From contig JARUPZ010000018.1 in the NCBI GenBank assembly GCA_031213475.1, forward strand, positions 3,844,733-3,908,732: a stretch of DNA of 64,000 bases. Direction: 5' to 3'. Positions 10,606 to 23,167 of this stretch are shown here, piece after piece (position 1 is the first letter of the stretch; the number at the start of each line of letters is the position of its first letter). This DNA is from Nereocystis luetkeana. Its lineage: Eukaryota > Sar > Phaeophyceae > Laminariales > Laminariaceae. The position numbers and the translations under genes were made by a program. The notes under the pieces are model-generated. The model did not search any database. It saw only the letters and a program-made list of their open reading frames with translations, and was not told the DNA's origin.

Positions 10606-11952
10606 CACCAGGGGGGGGATATTACTGCATAGTACTCACAACCCTTGATGGACCCAAACACCGTGTATTCCACCATCCATACTACGTCTACTACTATGTC
10701 GGAAGCTACTGGGCGTCTACTGGAAGCTGCTGAGTTCTACTGAGAGCTGCCTCCACAGAAGACAAATTCAGCCCCAGCACACCGCGACGAGTCACGCCGC
10801 ACACAGCAGCTTCTTCCATCCGTGACCGGCTCCTCAATCTATGCTCGGGAACACAACTGCACGCGTGGCTCAAATCGCTAGGAGCATCTGAATCACGGGA
10901 GGGTGCGACACCGAAAATCAACGGCGGTCGTCATCACGGGGGTGGGGGGAGCGGGGGGGGTGGGGGTGTTGGAAACCACCAATGCCGTGAGAAGGAAAGC
11001 AGTGGCGTTCCAAGAATGACGAAGGGTGTGGGCGGGAGGGGAGTTGGGGGGCCATTTCATCTAGCCAAACCGGTAATGCGAGAAACCGTGTGGCAAGCTT
11101 TCGACACCGCTGCGGTGACACGCTACCTAGTACCCGAGCGTCGTTTTTCATTTGGATCGCTCCATCCGGGGCATTAAACGTGCAGAGGTCGTCGGGACCC
11201 GCTCCTTGCACAATGTGAGCGTACAAACATCCTTGTGAAGACACGGAGCAATATTGCATACCAGTAGGCGTACCAAATTTAGAGGTTGTCGACACCTTGC
11301 GGGATTTGCTACATTGCTTACCGTCCCCACAAGGAAGTGCTTATGCCCCCGATATGCAGGGGGGGGGGGTGGTCCCGGCCTCCTGTGCTGCGCCACCTCC
11401 GGTAGCGAAGACGGTTTCGGCTTCCCAGACAAAACAGCGGAATTGACAGCAGGTAAATAATCGTCACGTATACGTACGAAGTACAAGTACTACTGACTGC
11501 GAGTCGCTGACCTTCGCCCTTCGTTTTCGGATGCCATTCGACAAATTGCTCTGGTGGGCCATAGGTTGTTCTGCCGGTACACTGTCTGCACCTTATCACT
11601 ACCTGTACGTACTCCCACGACATACAGCAGCAATTGTGATTACCGAGAGGCCTGGAGCTCAAATATTAAAACCCAAGTACCGACGGAGCGGAGCGCACAA
11701 TAGGAGGTGTTTTTCTTGCTGGCCAAGGGTTGAAAACCCCTTCAGCAATACACAAACATATTCACGCTAACTCGAAGTATATATCTACAAATCTGCTAAG
11801 AACATGACAGCTTGCCCATCGCAAAAAAGCCAATATCCATGAACCAATCCTGACTTTTTATACCGCTCTTGAAACCGGCGGAAGCATTCCGCCCCGGAAA
11901 AACAAAACCCATCACCATCATACCAGGGTACTTCACTTCGTACACACATACC

Positions 11953-12009
11953 TTAGGCACGGTACATGTTGGCCGCGAGCAGAATGAGGAAGTCGCCGTC
12001 CTTTTTCAC
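11953..12009 (-). pseudogene. Possible last exon of the kinase remnant, unit 1
   Basis: After GCCTGGGGCAG on the minus strand comes a 19-codon frame, VKKDGDFLILLAANMYRA plus stop, a plausible last exon. Its phase does not fit the donor at 12158 cleanly, so the join is uncertain. The unit 2 copy (36733-36789) reads VKKDGNFIILLAANMYRA but has lost the AG. Confidence 0.3.
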
Positions 12010-12157
12010 CTGCCCCAGGCTTGTAGTTTGTTGTTTTCCCTCAACAACTAGCCACATCTCAGTGGTGGCCAGCCCGCTCCAGAACCCCCCTCCCCTCTCC
12101 TCCCCTCTCCTCCCCTCCTCTCCTCCCCGCGCGCGCTCCGAGGACTTCGCTTCTCAC

Positions 12158-12328
12158 CGACTGGATCGATCGCAGATCGCAAAAAGCTTCTCCTGGAGCT
12201 CAATATTCCAAGCTCCTTCACGATAGGCCCCAACCCGAGGTCGTGGTCGGCCAAGCTCGGACCCTCCGTGGAGAGCCAGGGATGCTCAAGCACTCCAGCT
12301 GCCGTCATTCGCTCAGCTGGGTCCACCC
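12158..12328 (-). pseudogene. CAMK-type protein kinase C-lobe exon, unit 1
   Basis: The minus strand encodes VDPAERMTAAGVLEHPWLST, which is kinase subdomain XI of the CAMK group (consensus DP..R.T..EAL.HPW). It then runs to SSRRSFLRSAIDPV, matching the NARRKL-type segment that follows the catalytic core in these kinases. It ends at a good donor (G/GTGAGAAG). The candidate acceptor at the left end of the exon is weak. No DFG, HRD or N-lobe exon was found upstream up to 13.2 kb, so the gene appears truncated. A missing A and an extra T compensate each other here and keep the frame. It is the fragment of a serine/threonine kinase, but activity is not supported. Confidence 0.6.
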
Positions 12329-12883
12329 TCGTCAGTTATATATTATTATTATGTCCTATTCCAAAATATTAAAAGGAGTCGACCGTCCGAAGAAAACAGA
12401 GGAGAGAGGGGGGAGCGGGAGGGGAAGAGGGGGGGGGGCGGAAGGAGAGGGGGAGGGGGAGGGAGAAGGGGGAAGGGGACGTCAAGAGTATTTCAGTCTG
12501 TGCCTGACAGCAGATTCGTACAAGGGGCTCGCCCGGTTCCCCGAAATAGACGCATCTTAACCCTGCCTCACTCTGGTCGGAATCACAGAGTGCGTTTGAA
12601 AATTCGGATGCGAGCCCAAAACGCACCCTATATTTCCGGGCAGAGTGGCCAACCACAACCGTTTACGAACCCGAGCGCCCACACCCGTTTTTGCGTCTCT
12701 TTTTCACGGCTGCTTACGCTCCAGGGCTCGTCGCGTCCCTGACAGTACCTGACGGCGCTCAAAAGGATGCGGCGCAGGTTTTCTTGTCTTCCTCTCCTCG
12801 AAGTAAGTCTTGCTCTCGTATTTCGCGGTTATCCAGGTACAAACCAGAACGGCAAGGGTTCAGAATGATAGGGAAATGGCTGC

Positions 12884-13078
12884 GAGGGGGGGGGTGTACT
12901 TGATAGGAGAGGTCTACTCGATCTCATGCGTGGCCGTAGTCGTATGGCCATAGACCCTCGCATCCCTGCAACGCCGGGACGGAGCATGTCGGGTTTTCGC
13001 CGACCAGGCAGACATTGCTAGCACCAAGCGCGAAGCGCCGTGAGGTGTCCGGTGAGTCGCATGAAGGGTGAGCTGGGG
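12884..13078 (+). repeat. R1 dispersed repeat, single truncated copy at unit 1 end
   Basis: A G run (from 12884) and ACTTGATAGGAGAG lead into the R1 core. The copy stops at AAGGGTGAGCT and switches to GGGGGTTAGAGATG. Unit 2 has a complete copy plus a second truncated one at this place, so one 534-bp repeat was gained or lost. Confidence 0.85.
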
Positions 13079-13193
13079 GTTAGAGATGTATCTGACCCTC
13101 CTCGGCGACGACATCTCTCATTCTGAAGAAAATTATTTTCTTGGGAATGTGGGTATAAGTAAGACATCACCGTGCACTACAGGGGATGGATAC

Positions 13194-13216
13194 GATAGAT
13201 AGGTAGATAGATAGAC

Positions 13217-13254
<38 letters not shown>

Positions 13255-13259
13255 ATAGG

Positions 13260-13319
<60 letters not shown>

Positions 13320-13327
13320 GATAGATA
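13194..13327. repeat. (GATA)n microsatellite at duplication edge
   Basis: About 33 near-perfect tetranucleotide units. It begins exactly where the similarity between units 1 and 2 stops. Confidence 0.95.
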
Positions 13328-15138
13328 CTTGAGTATATGACGCGCGCGCAGCATTTAGTATGACACTTGGAACTATTGCAGACGCTCTATCTTTCTATGA
13401 ATAGACGGTTCGCACATATCGCCGTACTTCTAGCTTTTCACGACCACGGCCTTTTTTTGTTTTTTAGGATTGTAATCACATCCGGTTTTTTGGGACAACT
13501 GGGGACGAAGCACTTGGAATCGGAGTTAGAAATGTGTTTCTGTGAAGTGCAGTAGGAACAAAGGTTAAGCCGCTCTACATCGATATCAAAACGGTTGAAA
13601 TGCGCCGTATTTTTCCCCTTCTGACGCTTGTGCTCCTTTTTTCCCCCCTCTTCGGACCCACGTGCTATAGTTTTTTGTTCTGTTATTGTTCTTGTATTGG
13701 TTTGTTATGTTGTGACTTGAGTTATTGTGATGTTTTTGTTTTGGGATGAAAAGACGGGCAAGCTGGACGTAGCGCTGGAGCTGATGGATCGTACGGGGAC
13801 ATACGGGGGGGGGGGCTAAGGGAGACGCTTCCGCGTACAGCCAGGTGACAAATCATTGTTTGCTTTGCGACTGGTTCCCATGGAAGAATACGCTCGCCAC
13901 CCTCGACCGTTGCGCGCTCGTTGGCGTCCTATAGCACATTCGTCATTTTGGCTGACGCCCCTCAGCCCTGTCATACAACTACGGCCATGAACGACATGAA
14001 TAGACCCTCCCTACCCCCCTCACGCTCCCAGCCCCTCTCAGACCCCCCCTCCTAACCCCAACCCCCCCCCCCGCCCCCTCACCGTCTCAACCCCATCCGC
14101 CCCCCCCCCCCCCCCCTCCCCCTCCTAAAAACCCAACTCTAACCCGAACACCACCCCCACCCGCAATCCCCCACCGCCCGGTGAACTAATTCGTCACGGT
14201 CCGGCACACCTCATCGCACCACCACCACCATCACCACCACAACAACAGGGACTCGTTCCGTTCGGTCGCAAGGGGAACTGGCAGCGAGCCGTCCCGACCC
14301 CGGGGCACATCCTGACAGCTTCACCATGGCGATCCATGGCCGCGTACGCCAGGGAGGGAGGGGGGGGGGGGTGTAATCGATAGTAGAGATATACTCGATC
14401 TCATGCATGGCCGTAGTCGTATGACCAAAGACCCTCGCATCCCTACAATGCCGGGACGGAGGGGGGGGGGGGGGGGGGCTCGACAGGCCCTCCGGCTCCT
14501 GTAAGAGCTGGAGGGGCGGGGGGCGGGGGGGCGCGGCTTGAGGCAAAACACCAGGATAACACACTCCTACTGTAGGCCTCTGCAAGGAGGAAGCCGCTGC
14601 AGGACGGGAGATAGCCTGGGAGAACAGCCACAGCTGAGAGGGTGTCCGGGGTTGGTTTAGGGGTGGGGGTAGAGGTGGAGGCGGGAGGGGGGGCGGGGTC
14701 GGGAGTGGGGGTCGAGTCAAAATGGGCTCAGCGGTCCCGGGCGGGGAGAGGATTTTATCGGTAGTGGTGGTGGTGTTGGTGGTAGTGGTGGTGGTGTTGG
14801 TGCTGATGGTGATAGTGGGGGGGGTTGTGATGGTGGTGATGGTTGGTTTTGGTGGTGGTGGTGGTGGTGGTGGTGGTGAAGCTGGTGGTAGGGTTTGGTG
14901 TGGCCATGAGCCCGAATACGAGGGAACGTTTGCCAAACGGAAAGGTGGTGAGTACGGAGGTCATTGGAGGTACGGGGAAAGGAGGAGGAGGAGGAGGAGG
15001 AGGGGGAGCAGAGGGGCATGCGGTGGCGACGGCGTCGGTGGCGGGGGAGGGTTGTGCGGGGGACGAGCAGCAGCAGATTGAAGAACAGCAGAGGGAAGAA
15101 GGGGGATCAGGGGAGGGGATCTGGAATGGGGCAAGCAG
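13328..15138. other. Low-complexity spacer, no gene
   Basis: Dominated by C runs, GGT/ACC trinucleotide arrays (14213-14247, 14758-14890) and G runs. The long open frames here are Pro- or Gly-rich products of composition. Confidence 0.6.
14360..14478 (+). repeat. R1 fragment between G runs
   Basis: R1 start (ATCGATAGTAGAGATATACT through GCCGGGACGGA) bounded by G runs on both sides. The right one has 18 G (14461-14478). Confidence 0.75.
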
Positions 15139-18100
15139 CCGGAGGAGCTCATGAGGACCGCGATCAAACTCCCGCACGGGATGACCGCCGCGGTAGGCGG
15201 CTGTGTGCCCGACAGAATGTCCTTCGAGCTCGTCGTGCAGGCGTGCGCTAACGCCTGCCGCTTGCCCCTGGAAGTGTTCAGGGTGATGCGGTGGTCTGTG
15301 GAGTCTTCGGACGCCGGACGAGGAGGGGGGGGGGAGCGGGGGAGGGGGGAGGGGAGGAGGGGAGGAGGGGCGCGTGGCAGTGTGACGGTGCAGCTCGAGC
15401 GGGCTACGTACAGACTGGGCTTGTCGATGGCGGCGATGACCGGAGACAGGGCGGCCGCGACGGTGTTGTTGGAGGAGATGCGAGCTGCTGTGGCATGGAG
15501 CTGGATGGGGTGGGTGGGTGGGTGGGTGTGGGGACGGGAGGGGGGGGGGGGAGGGGGGGGGGAAGGAGGGAGGGAGGCTGCTCGGCACGATTTTGTCTGC
15601 GTCGTTGGCCTGGCTTTTGTGTTTTTTGGTATTGTTGTTTTTCTTCTCTGTCCACGAAGCCGAGCAACCCCCGGCGGTCGCTCCGCGCGGGTGTGTACCT
15701 TATAGCCCACCCTTGGCCCCTCTCCTCCTGCATGGTAGGCCTACCACCCATCATGCGGGCATACTGAAACACGAGCTCGGTCGTTGGCTTCCTCTGGGCG
15801 TTTGCGTGATCAACGCCAAGCTCGGACAAGTAAATACGAAGTCCAAGAATACCAACAACAAAAGCCTTCTCTGCTGCTGAAATCCAGCCCCCTCTCACAC
15901 CCCCTCCGCTCCCCTCCCACCCCGTCCCCTTCCCGCCCACATCGCGTTCACCCCCGGCCGTTCCTTACATGTTTTTCATGTTGTTTTGGTTTGGCCCAGT
16001 CGACTCACCACCTCGTCGCGACAGCCTACGGGCGCGCGAGGTTCTGGCGGCAGAAGATAAGCCTGGCCGCCATGTCAGAAGAGGACGGCGCCGTCGTCAT
16101 AGGGGCTCTCGCTGGGAAGAAGGGTTATTCTTGCTTCTAAGAATGCGTTTATATTATCAGGCGGAGAAGGAGACCGCGACTGGGACTGGGACTGGGACTG
16201 GGACTGGGACTGGGACGGGGGGTGGAACGGAAACTGGGACGGGGATTTAGACGGTCATGTTTCGTCGCCGCGGGAGTCCGGGAGAGGGGAGGGGTGAGGG
16301 GGCGGGGAGAAGAAGAGAAGAGAACGCGGTCTTCGCCTATACGCCCGGCCATAGGTGGCGAGCCGGTCAGCCGATAGGCGCACGGAAGATTCGGAGAAGC
16401 CGTCGGTGCTTGAGAAGGATGGGGAGCGGGCAGGGGGCGTGAAGACGAGAGTCGTTTTTCCGCGCGGCCCTTAAGTACTGCGCGAAGGTTCTCGCGGCTG
16501 GGAGCGGTAGGAGGAGGCGGGGTGAGGGAGGGGGGTGCGAGGGAACCGATGGTGGTGGTGGCGGTGGTGGTGGTGATGGTAGTGGTGGTGGGGTGGCCAC
16601 TTTCCGAAGATGTGCTTGGAAGGCATGTCTGCTCAGGGCATTCCGTGGCGCGTCGAGGGTTTCACAGACGTGGCGCAGGTGGAAGTCGTTTCGGGAACAT
16701 CGGAGTGTAGAGGGGACGGAAGGAGTACGTTCGGGGGTGAGGTGTTCGGGTGTGAGGTTTGTGGAGGGTGCGCTGCAGGGCTTGGCGTGCTGTTGGCGTG
16801 TGCTCGCCTGTCAAGAGGGACGACCGCTGCAGGTTATTTTCCCCTTGCGACGTTTTCGGGTGCCTGCGCGATACCTGTTTTATCAATACTAGTAGTGCTC
16901 TGCCCGGGACGGGCAACGGCTAGCGTGGCGGTGGTGATGGCGGCGGCCGTGTCACCGCCGCCGATTTTATCCATACACATATCGTATTCTCTCTCTCGCT
17001 TTTTCACGAGAGCACCTACGTTTGAACCCGGCCCAAGCGGCGTCTTCATGCTTCCATTTGGGGTGACTAGTGGTAGGCGAGTGTGTGTGCGGGTCTGGAG
17101 TAGTCTTGATTGAAGCGTCTCGTCGCCCCTACCGTTTTTTGGGGACTTGTGGGCTTTGTTAGCGCTGGTGGCGGGAACGATATGGTAGTATAGATGCAGG
17201 GTGCTTGCCGGTTAGCGCCATTCCCGCTCATCAAATCACCCACGCGATACGAATGACCCCCGTCCTCACCTATCCCCTTCCTCTCCCTCCCCCCCTACCT
17301 CCCTCCCTCCCTCTCTCCTGCCCTCCCTCCCTCCCTCCACCCCTCCCTCCTTCCCCCCCTCCCTTCCTCCCCCATCCCTCCCTCCTGCCCTCCCTCTCCC
17401 CCCCCCCCCCCCTCCTCCTCCCCCCCCCCCCTCCTCCCCTCCTCCCCCTCCACCCCTCCCTTCCCGCTGTCTCCCCCACCACTCCCAATGATTCACTCCG
17501 TGGGGGGTGTTCGTGTCTCTCCCTGGTCCACGATCGATCATCCAACCCCCCATTTTTACCGTCTGCGACAGGCTTACGCCTGGGCCAGGAAGCGGGAAGA
17601 CGCCCTCGAGCTCCTCCCCCGACGAGCGCATGTACTGCGCGTCCCATTAACGCCATGGGCGAGAGCGGCGCTGGGGAGCGGGCGGTGTACCCCGTCTATT
17701 CGATACGACAAAGGTTTGCGGTGGCGGGGGTGGGGGACCCGAGCACCGCCACCGGTTTCGCTTATTCTTCCGCTGCTCCCGGCGACGAGTGCTACGTCGC
17801 CGTGTTTTATGCTGAGGTGATTCCGATGCCAGTTTTGCTGCTGCTGCTGCTGCTGCTGCTGCTGATGCTGCTGCCGCCATCGCGACGGCTGAAGTCACGG
17901 CGGCAGCGGCGGCTGCTGCCTGCGCAGGTTCTGGGTTAAGACCCTGGAAACAAGTTGCCGCTGTAGGTGCCGTTGCCGGTCCAGCCGGCACGGCTGCGCG
18001 TGTCAAGCCTGCGTGGGGCAGGGGGCGTTGAGCAGCTGCCTTGGGAGCTGATCGGCGACATGCGGGAGGATGGAGTGGCGAGGGACGCCTCCGTGTGCGC

Positions 18101-18140
18101 TTCGGCGATGTGGGCGCTCGTGGCAGAGGGTGGTGGGAGT
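15139..18140 (+). CDS. PPR-like gene, exon cluster (incomplete model)
   Basis: Several short + strand stretches, each preceded by a plausible AG acceptor, read like pentatricopeptide repeats. They are: from 15139, MSFELVVQACANACRLPLEV; from 15394, ATYRLGLSMAAMTGDRAA and TVLLEEMRA; from 16000 (after TTTGGCCCAG), VATAYGRARF and ISLAAMSEEDGAVV; near 16610, LEGMSAQGIPW; from 17572 (after CTGCGACAG), AYAWARKREDALELL; from 18035, WELIGDMREDGVARDASVC. PPR proteins bind RNA in organelles. Introns would be simple-repeat-rich (G, GGT, C and GCT tracts). The model is incomplete: phases were not reconciled, no start or targeting peptide was found, and an R1 fragment lies just upstream. A further candidate end is EEMDEAEALVDFAKHLTKG at about 19980-20092. 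It may be a live gene or a relic. Confidence 0.4.
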
Positions 18141-18387
18141 CGTGACGGTTGAGGTGTGTGGATGTATGAAAGAGAGGGAGAGAGAGTGGAGAGGGGAAGG
18201 GGGGAAGGAGAGAAGGGGAGAGAGAAAGAAAGAGATAGAGAAGAGCCACACCTTTGCCCTCATCCCGACCCCATATCCACCCCCGCCATCACCCCCCACC
18301 CCCACCTCCCACCCCCCCTGCCACCCCCACCAAACCTCACCTCCCGCCACCTCAGCCACCTCACCCCCCCCCCCCCCCCGCCACCTT

Positions 18388-18898
18388 AGCAACGACACTG
18401 TAAACTATGCCGCTCACTACTTGACCTAGACAGCCAGGGTGTTTAAGGTACCGCCTTTTATTTTGGCGGTCGGTCACAGCTGGTGGTCGAGTTAGATCAT
18501 TTTTGTGCAAGGTAAAGAACCTTTACTCCGGGGAATGGTCGTATCACGTAGTAGTGTTGATGGTAAGGCACCCAAGAGGCAGCTACATAGTACTCCCATT
18601 GCTGTTTCTGGAAGTGGCTACACCAGAAATTAATTTAACTCATTGAAGCTGTCATCCATATGCAAGTCCGCCTCACAAGCGGTTCCTGGTAAAATGCCGC
18701 TCATCTTTCATGCGACTCGCCGGACACCTCACGGCTCTTCGCGCTTGGTGCAATCAAGCAATGTCTGTCTGGTCGATGAAAATCCGACATGCTCCGTCCC
18801 AGCATTGTAGGGATGCGAGGGTATATGGTCATACGACTACGGCCATGCATGAGGTCGAGTACATTTCTCCTATCGAGTACACCTCCCCCCCCCCCCCC
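18388..18898 (-). repeat. R1 dispersed repeat, near-complete copy, inverted
   Basis: The reverse complement aligns with 37662-38195 from the poly(C) run at 18885-18898 (poly(G) in element orientation) back to GTTTACAGTGTCGTTGC at 18388. Confidence 0.85.
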
Positions 18899-19300
18899 GC
18901 CCCGCCATCTCACCCTCCCTCATATATATACCTGGTACATACGTACAGGTTGGGTTGGCGTTGATTGGCAACGACACTGTAAAACATGCCGCTCACTACT
19001 TGAGCTAGACAGCCAGGGTGCCCGTTTTTTGTTTTTTTTGTCGGTCACCACGGCTACGGCCATGCATGAGATTGAGTACATCTCTCCTATCGAGTACACC
19101 TCCCCCCGCCCCCCCCCCCCGCCATCTCACCCTCCCTCATATATATATATATACCCGGTATATACGTATAGGTTGGGTTGGCGTTGATTGGCAACGGCAC
19201 TGTAAAACATGCCGCTCACTACTTGAGCTAGACAGCCAGGGTACCCGTTTTTTGTTTTTTTCGTCGGTCACCACGGCTGGCGGTTGAGTCAGATCATTTG
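18899..19300 (-). repeat. R1 tandem partial copies (internally deleted)
   Basis: Two head-to-tail ~220-bp copies join the distal part of R1 (TTGGCAACGRCACTGTAAAA, CTAGACAGCCAGGG, GTCGGTCACCACGGCT). In the first, this joins directly to the proximal hairpin part and a C run. The internal deletion junction is GGTCACCACGGCT/ACGGCCATGC. Confidence 0.8.
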
Positions 19301-21925
19301 TGCGAGGTATCTCCGCTTTTCCAGGTACTATTTGCTTGTCCGATTCGCCTTTATTAGACGGGAAACGGTATACCGGCGTTGTTACGTTGCAACTGCTGTA
19401 GACGGTACACTGTAAGGAAAGTCCGCCGCAGGAAGAAGGTTGAATCGGCACCGCTCGTGGGCCGAGGCATATCGCCAACCGGCCACGTCCCCTCCTCGTG
19501 ACCTCCTTCACCCTTTCTTCTCCCCGTACCCTGTTCCCTTTTCGGCCCCCGTTATTTCCGGTTTCAACTTTCCACGCACAGATAGTACCAAGACTGGAAA
19601 AAAGTAGGAAAACAAAAAATAGAACGAACGTTGGGGAGGCCGCTGTCTGTGGGTGGGTCTCGTGGGGACCGCAGAGGGCTCGTGTCTGCCGCACACACCC
19701 GCGTCTCCCCCGGGAAAAGGCCCGTCACCCGGTCGGGAGACTGGGAAGGGGCGCGAGACGTGGCTCTGCGGTTCGATTCTTGCAGGGAGGGACCCAGATC
19801 GACGAGTTGCAGGAGTAGCAGCAGCAGCAGCAGAAGCAGCGGTGGCGGCGGTTGCGGTGGGGGTGGCGGTGGCGGCGGCAGGAAATCGTCGAGGGGCGGG
19901 GGTCGCGCCGGGGGTCGCGCTGGGAGGCTCGCGGCGATCTGCGAGGCAGGTTGTCGCGTGCGCCCCCACAACACGAGAGGAAATGGACGAGGCGGAGGCG
20001 TTGGTGGATTTTGCCAAGCACTTGACCAAGGGCTGCTGCGCCAATGCAGCCGTCGCGGTCGATGACGACCTAAAACAACAATGTTGGTGATGTCGGTGCT
20101 GTCAGCGACGGGATTGATCGATCGGGTACCAAGCCGGCTTCCCGTGCGGAAACAGAGGGAAGTATCTTGGTCCGATCTCGACGAGAAGTCGTGCCTGGTG
20201 CTCGCTCGGTCTCGACGAGAAGTCGTTCCTGGTGCTCGCTCACGCATACGAAAACGTCGGTCCGCTTGCCGACGCCCAAGGCCTACGCGTGCGCTTGCGG
20301 AGGCAGTACGCAGACACCCTTGGCCCAAAGAGGTCTGACGTCGTCGGAAGGGAATAGGGGGTCTTGCCGAGCGTGGGGAGTCGTGTCCTTGTGGACAGCG
20401 AGCGCCACCGGGAGGCAGAAGAGGGTAGGCGGCGGCGAGGGTCGGGCGAAGGGGAGGATGAGGGGGGGGGCGGGAGAAAGAAGAGCGGAACGAGGAGTTG
20501 GAGGCGGGGGAGAAGGCGTATCGGCACACTGTAGATGGCAGCAACGAATACGATTTATTCCTCAAGTGGATAGCGGTGGGCGGGGGAGAAGAAAAGGCAA
20601 GGGAAGAGGGCTCATGTCATGCACGGCCGCAGTTGTGTCACCATAGACCCTCGCATTCCTACTACCCTACTAAATGCCTGGACGGGGGGGGGGGGCAGGA
20701 AGGATTGTACAGGGGCGGGTGGTTTCGCCTAGGCACGTGTCGCCTGATGGAGGGAGACCACGGTCGATCATGGATGAACGTAGGCGTATGAGCTTGACGC
20801 TTGGCTGCCCGGCTGGAAGCACACCCGTCTCCCTTCCTACCTGCCTGCCTGCCTTTTAGGGCGAGCATGAAGGGTATACACGTACAGCGCACCTACGTGA
20901 CACGTTTAGACAGGAGAAGGAATCCACGGGCAGACCACTTCGTCAAGAAAAATAAATCAACCGCGGTACCACCGTACAAAAAAAGTACTGGTAATTTTTT
21001 TTTCCATGTTTCGCACTGAGCATGACCGGCCGGTCGTTCGTGCAAACGTTCTCTCGCTAGCTCTGTGGCTCGCCTTGTTTATTTGGACTTTAGAGTGGTT
21101 CGGTTTGGTATATATACGGTGCGATGTGGTGTTTCCCTCATGGCTAGGCGAATCGTTGCACCATCACGAGAAGCTTTCACGATACCAGTAGGTGCTATGT
21201 TTATTTTTTTCGGGCGGCGGGAGGCGAGCGACCGAGGGGAAGGGGGGGGGGCTACCGAGGGTTGAACGGGTGCGCGAGATGGTGTACGCAAGCATGAGGA
21301 GGTTCACAGGGGCAGGGGAATGGGTGCGATATTTGTTGACGCAACGCACACATATTAAACATAAAAACGTGAAGAAGTCGAAAACAATACGTTTTAATAC
21401 GTACTGCGTATACAGTAGTAGCTCCAGAGAGATGAATGAAGGGCAATGGACCACGCGCATACCGTGAAAATGATATTTTTATCGGCAAGTTTGTGACGTC
21501 TTTCCTCACTCACCGCCTGCTGCGCTAGGTCTGGAGCTCGAGCGCGTCGCTCATCGTTGTTTTGTATTTTGATTGGTGTGGGGGGGCGGGGGTGGGGGCA
21601 GACGCATGCTGCGTGGAACCTATCAACGGGGCCTTTCGGCATTCATTTGTACCAACCATCGCTCGTGATAAAAACTTGTTTTAGACATTGCGATTGAGAA
21701 TTGAGGGCGCCTGCCATCTTTCGTTAGATCGTATCCGACTGGTGTGTGCTCCGCGCTCCCGTCGAACACGAGTCCGATTATTTCGAGTGTGGCGCCACCG
21801 CCTGTACCGGTTCTCTATCTTTTTTTTTTTTTGGCCATAAGAACCAATCGTGAACGCCTGTCCGAAGCGGTTCAAAATCGTTGTGATTAGATGTATGTTT
21901 TTTTATTTGTCGTCACACAGCTGAG
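19301..21925. other. Spacer, no gene recognised
   Basis: Contains a 33-bp direct repeat near 20174-20243 (CTCGACGAGAAGTCGT and GGTGCTCGCTC twice) and GC-rich open frames without family resemblance. A possible PPR C-terminal exon at 19980-20092 is noted with the PPR entry. Confidence 0.45.
20612..20694 (+). repeat. R1 fragment
   Basis: Contains CATGTCATGCACGGCCGCAG and CCATAGACCCTCGCAT, then a G run. Only the proximal part is present. Confidence 0.65.
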
Positions 21926-21929
21926 CGCA

Positions 21930-22480
21930 CCGAAGTACATTGGATGGACAGCCCATAGGCCAGTCCATGGGGCAATCCATGGTCGACGACATATGATGCC
22001 GTGATCGAACATGATTGGCCATGGCTTAAACCCGTTCGAGCATGGTCGACCATGGGTTGGCTCATGGACACCCGCCATTGAACGACCCATGCCATCAGTC
22101 ATGGATGGACCCGTGGTGTATCTCATGGATCAACCCACGGACACCAGCCATGGGACGACACATGGCATAGTCCATGAATGAACCCATGGGATACACCACG
22201 GTTAACCACGGTGTGCGTCATGGATAGCCCCACGGACTGATCCATGGTCGATGCCACGGCTTCACCATGGGACACAACACGGCATGCCCCATGGTTGGTT
22301 AGGTTCAGAGCTATTTCGGTTAGGCCATGGTTTTTTCCACATGGGTCGCGCCATGGATTTAACTCTCCGTGGGTTAGATATTTGTTAGGCACTACTATGG
22401 GGTACACGATGGAGAAGGATTCCGTGCCGTGGGCTACTCCATGGTGTACACGATTGAATATCATGGCGTGCGCCATAAGC
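21930..22480. repeat. 12-bp-period CCATGG-rich degenerate minisatellite, block 1
   Basis: ATGG or ACGG recurs every 12 bases (occasionally 10, 11 or 13), usually preceded by CC or TC, from 21964 to about 22450. Spacer bases differ between copies while the ATGG phase is kept. Open frames are short on both strands, so it is not a coding repeat. Confidence 0.8.
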
Positions 22481-22842
22481 CACGAAAGGCTGCGTACCGA
22501 CTACCGGGAAGATGCGTTCCCGGGTGCCTCACACCGCAATCGCATACTAGTTCCTAAGCGCCTTATCACTGTCGGAGGGGTTTGGAAAATTGTACACGAC
22601 GTTCCTACGGGACAACCAACGGTAGCAAAACCCCCCAATAAGCTATTAATAGGCTAAAAGGTAGAGGACAATAGGGATATTAAGGAGCCCGCAGAAGGAT
22701 ACGAGTCAAACGAGCGACGGCATTGAGATAAGAGAAGGGTCAGAGTAAATATGGGTTTGACCTCATGCCGCAACAGAGGGGCCTTATTGATCCCAAAATG
22801 TATACGAAATAATCTACGACGCGATGTTACAACAGCACATAT

Positions 22843-23158
22843 GGCGTCCCCGGTGGCTTGGTAGGTCGTCGGCGTGCCCATCAAGATCAATTTCGTGGGT
22901 TCAAGTATCACCGAGTGCATGCTCGTAGGGACTTTTTCTTCCATAAGAAATTGATTAGCGGAAAGCGCGAGAGCGTGAGCTAGCTACATTCGATGAACAT
23001 CGACGAGCAGTGAGAATGCTGAACCCTATGCGCGACAAAAAATAAAGGCACGTACCGGGGGGGAGACGGGACGACACCTGTGACCACGGCTTGTCCCGAG
23101 GATCGCTGAGGGTAAAACCTCCTACGAGTTGGGCTGGAAAGTAAAAGTGATGATTAAA
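22843..23158 (+). mobile_element. tRNA-derived SINE family B, copy 1
   Basis: The head has TGGCTTGGTAGG (box A-like) and GGGTTCAAGTATC (box B-like). The body contains TCGACGAGCAGTGAGAATGC, GCGCGACAAA and AGGCACGTACCG. It lies between the two CCATGG-rich blocks. Confidence 0.75.
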
Positions 23159-23167
23159 ATATATACT

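Larger units (their letters stand above)
1..13195. repeat. Segmental duplication unit 1 (left copy)
   Basis: This stretch is collinear with 25121-38513. Base 1 aligns to base 25121, and the match runs through the ankyrin gene, the minisatellites and the kinase remnant. It stops at about 13195, where a GATA microsatellite begins here but not in the other copy. The left edge lies outside the window. Main differences from unit 2 are a LINE insertion (8497-9673), fewer 75-81 bp modules, and one copy instead of two of the dispersed R1 repeat near 12.9 kb. Confidence 0.95.

Noticed and set aside
12048..12157. Continuation of the kinase frame through a basic, Gly-rich stretch
   Set aside because: Lies beyond a strong GTGAGAAG donor and consists of GGAG-rich low-complexity sequence that differs in unit 2.
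13133..13354. Ile/Tyr/Leu/Ser repeat protein
   Set aside because: Translation of the (GATA)n microsatellite.
14211..15940. Proline- or glycine-rich proteins on both strands
   Set aside because: Low-complexity GGT, GGG and CCC tracts give open frames in many phases; only the short PPR-like stretches on the + strand look real.
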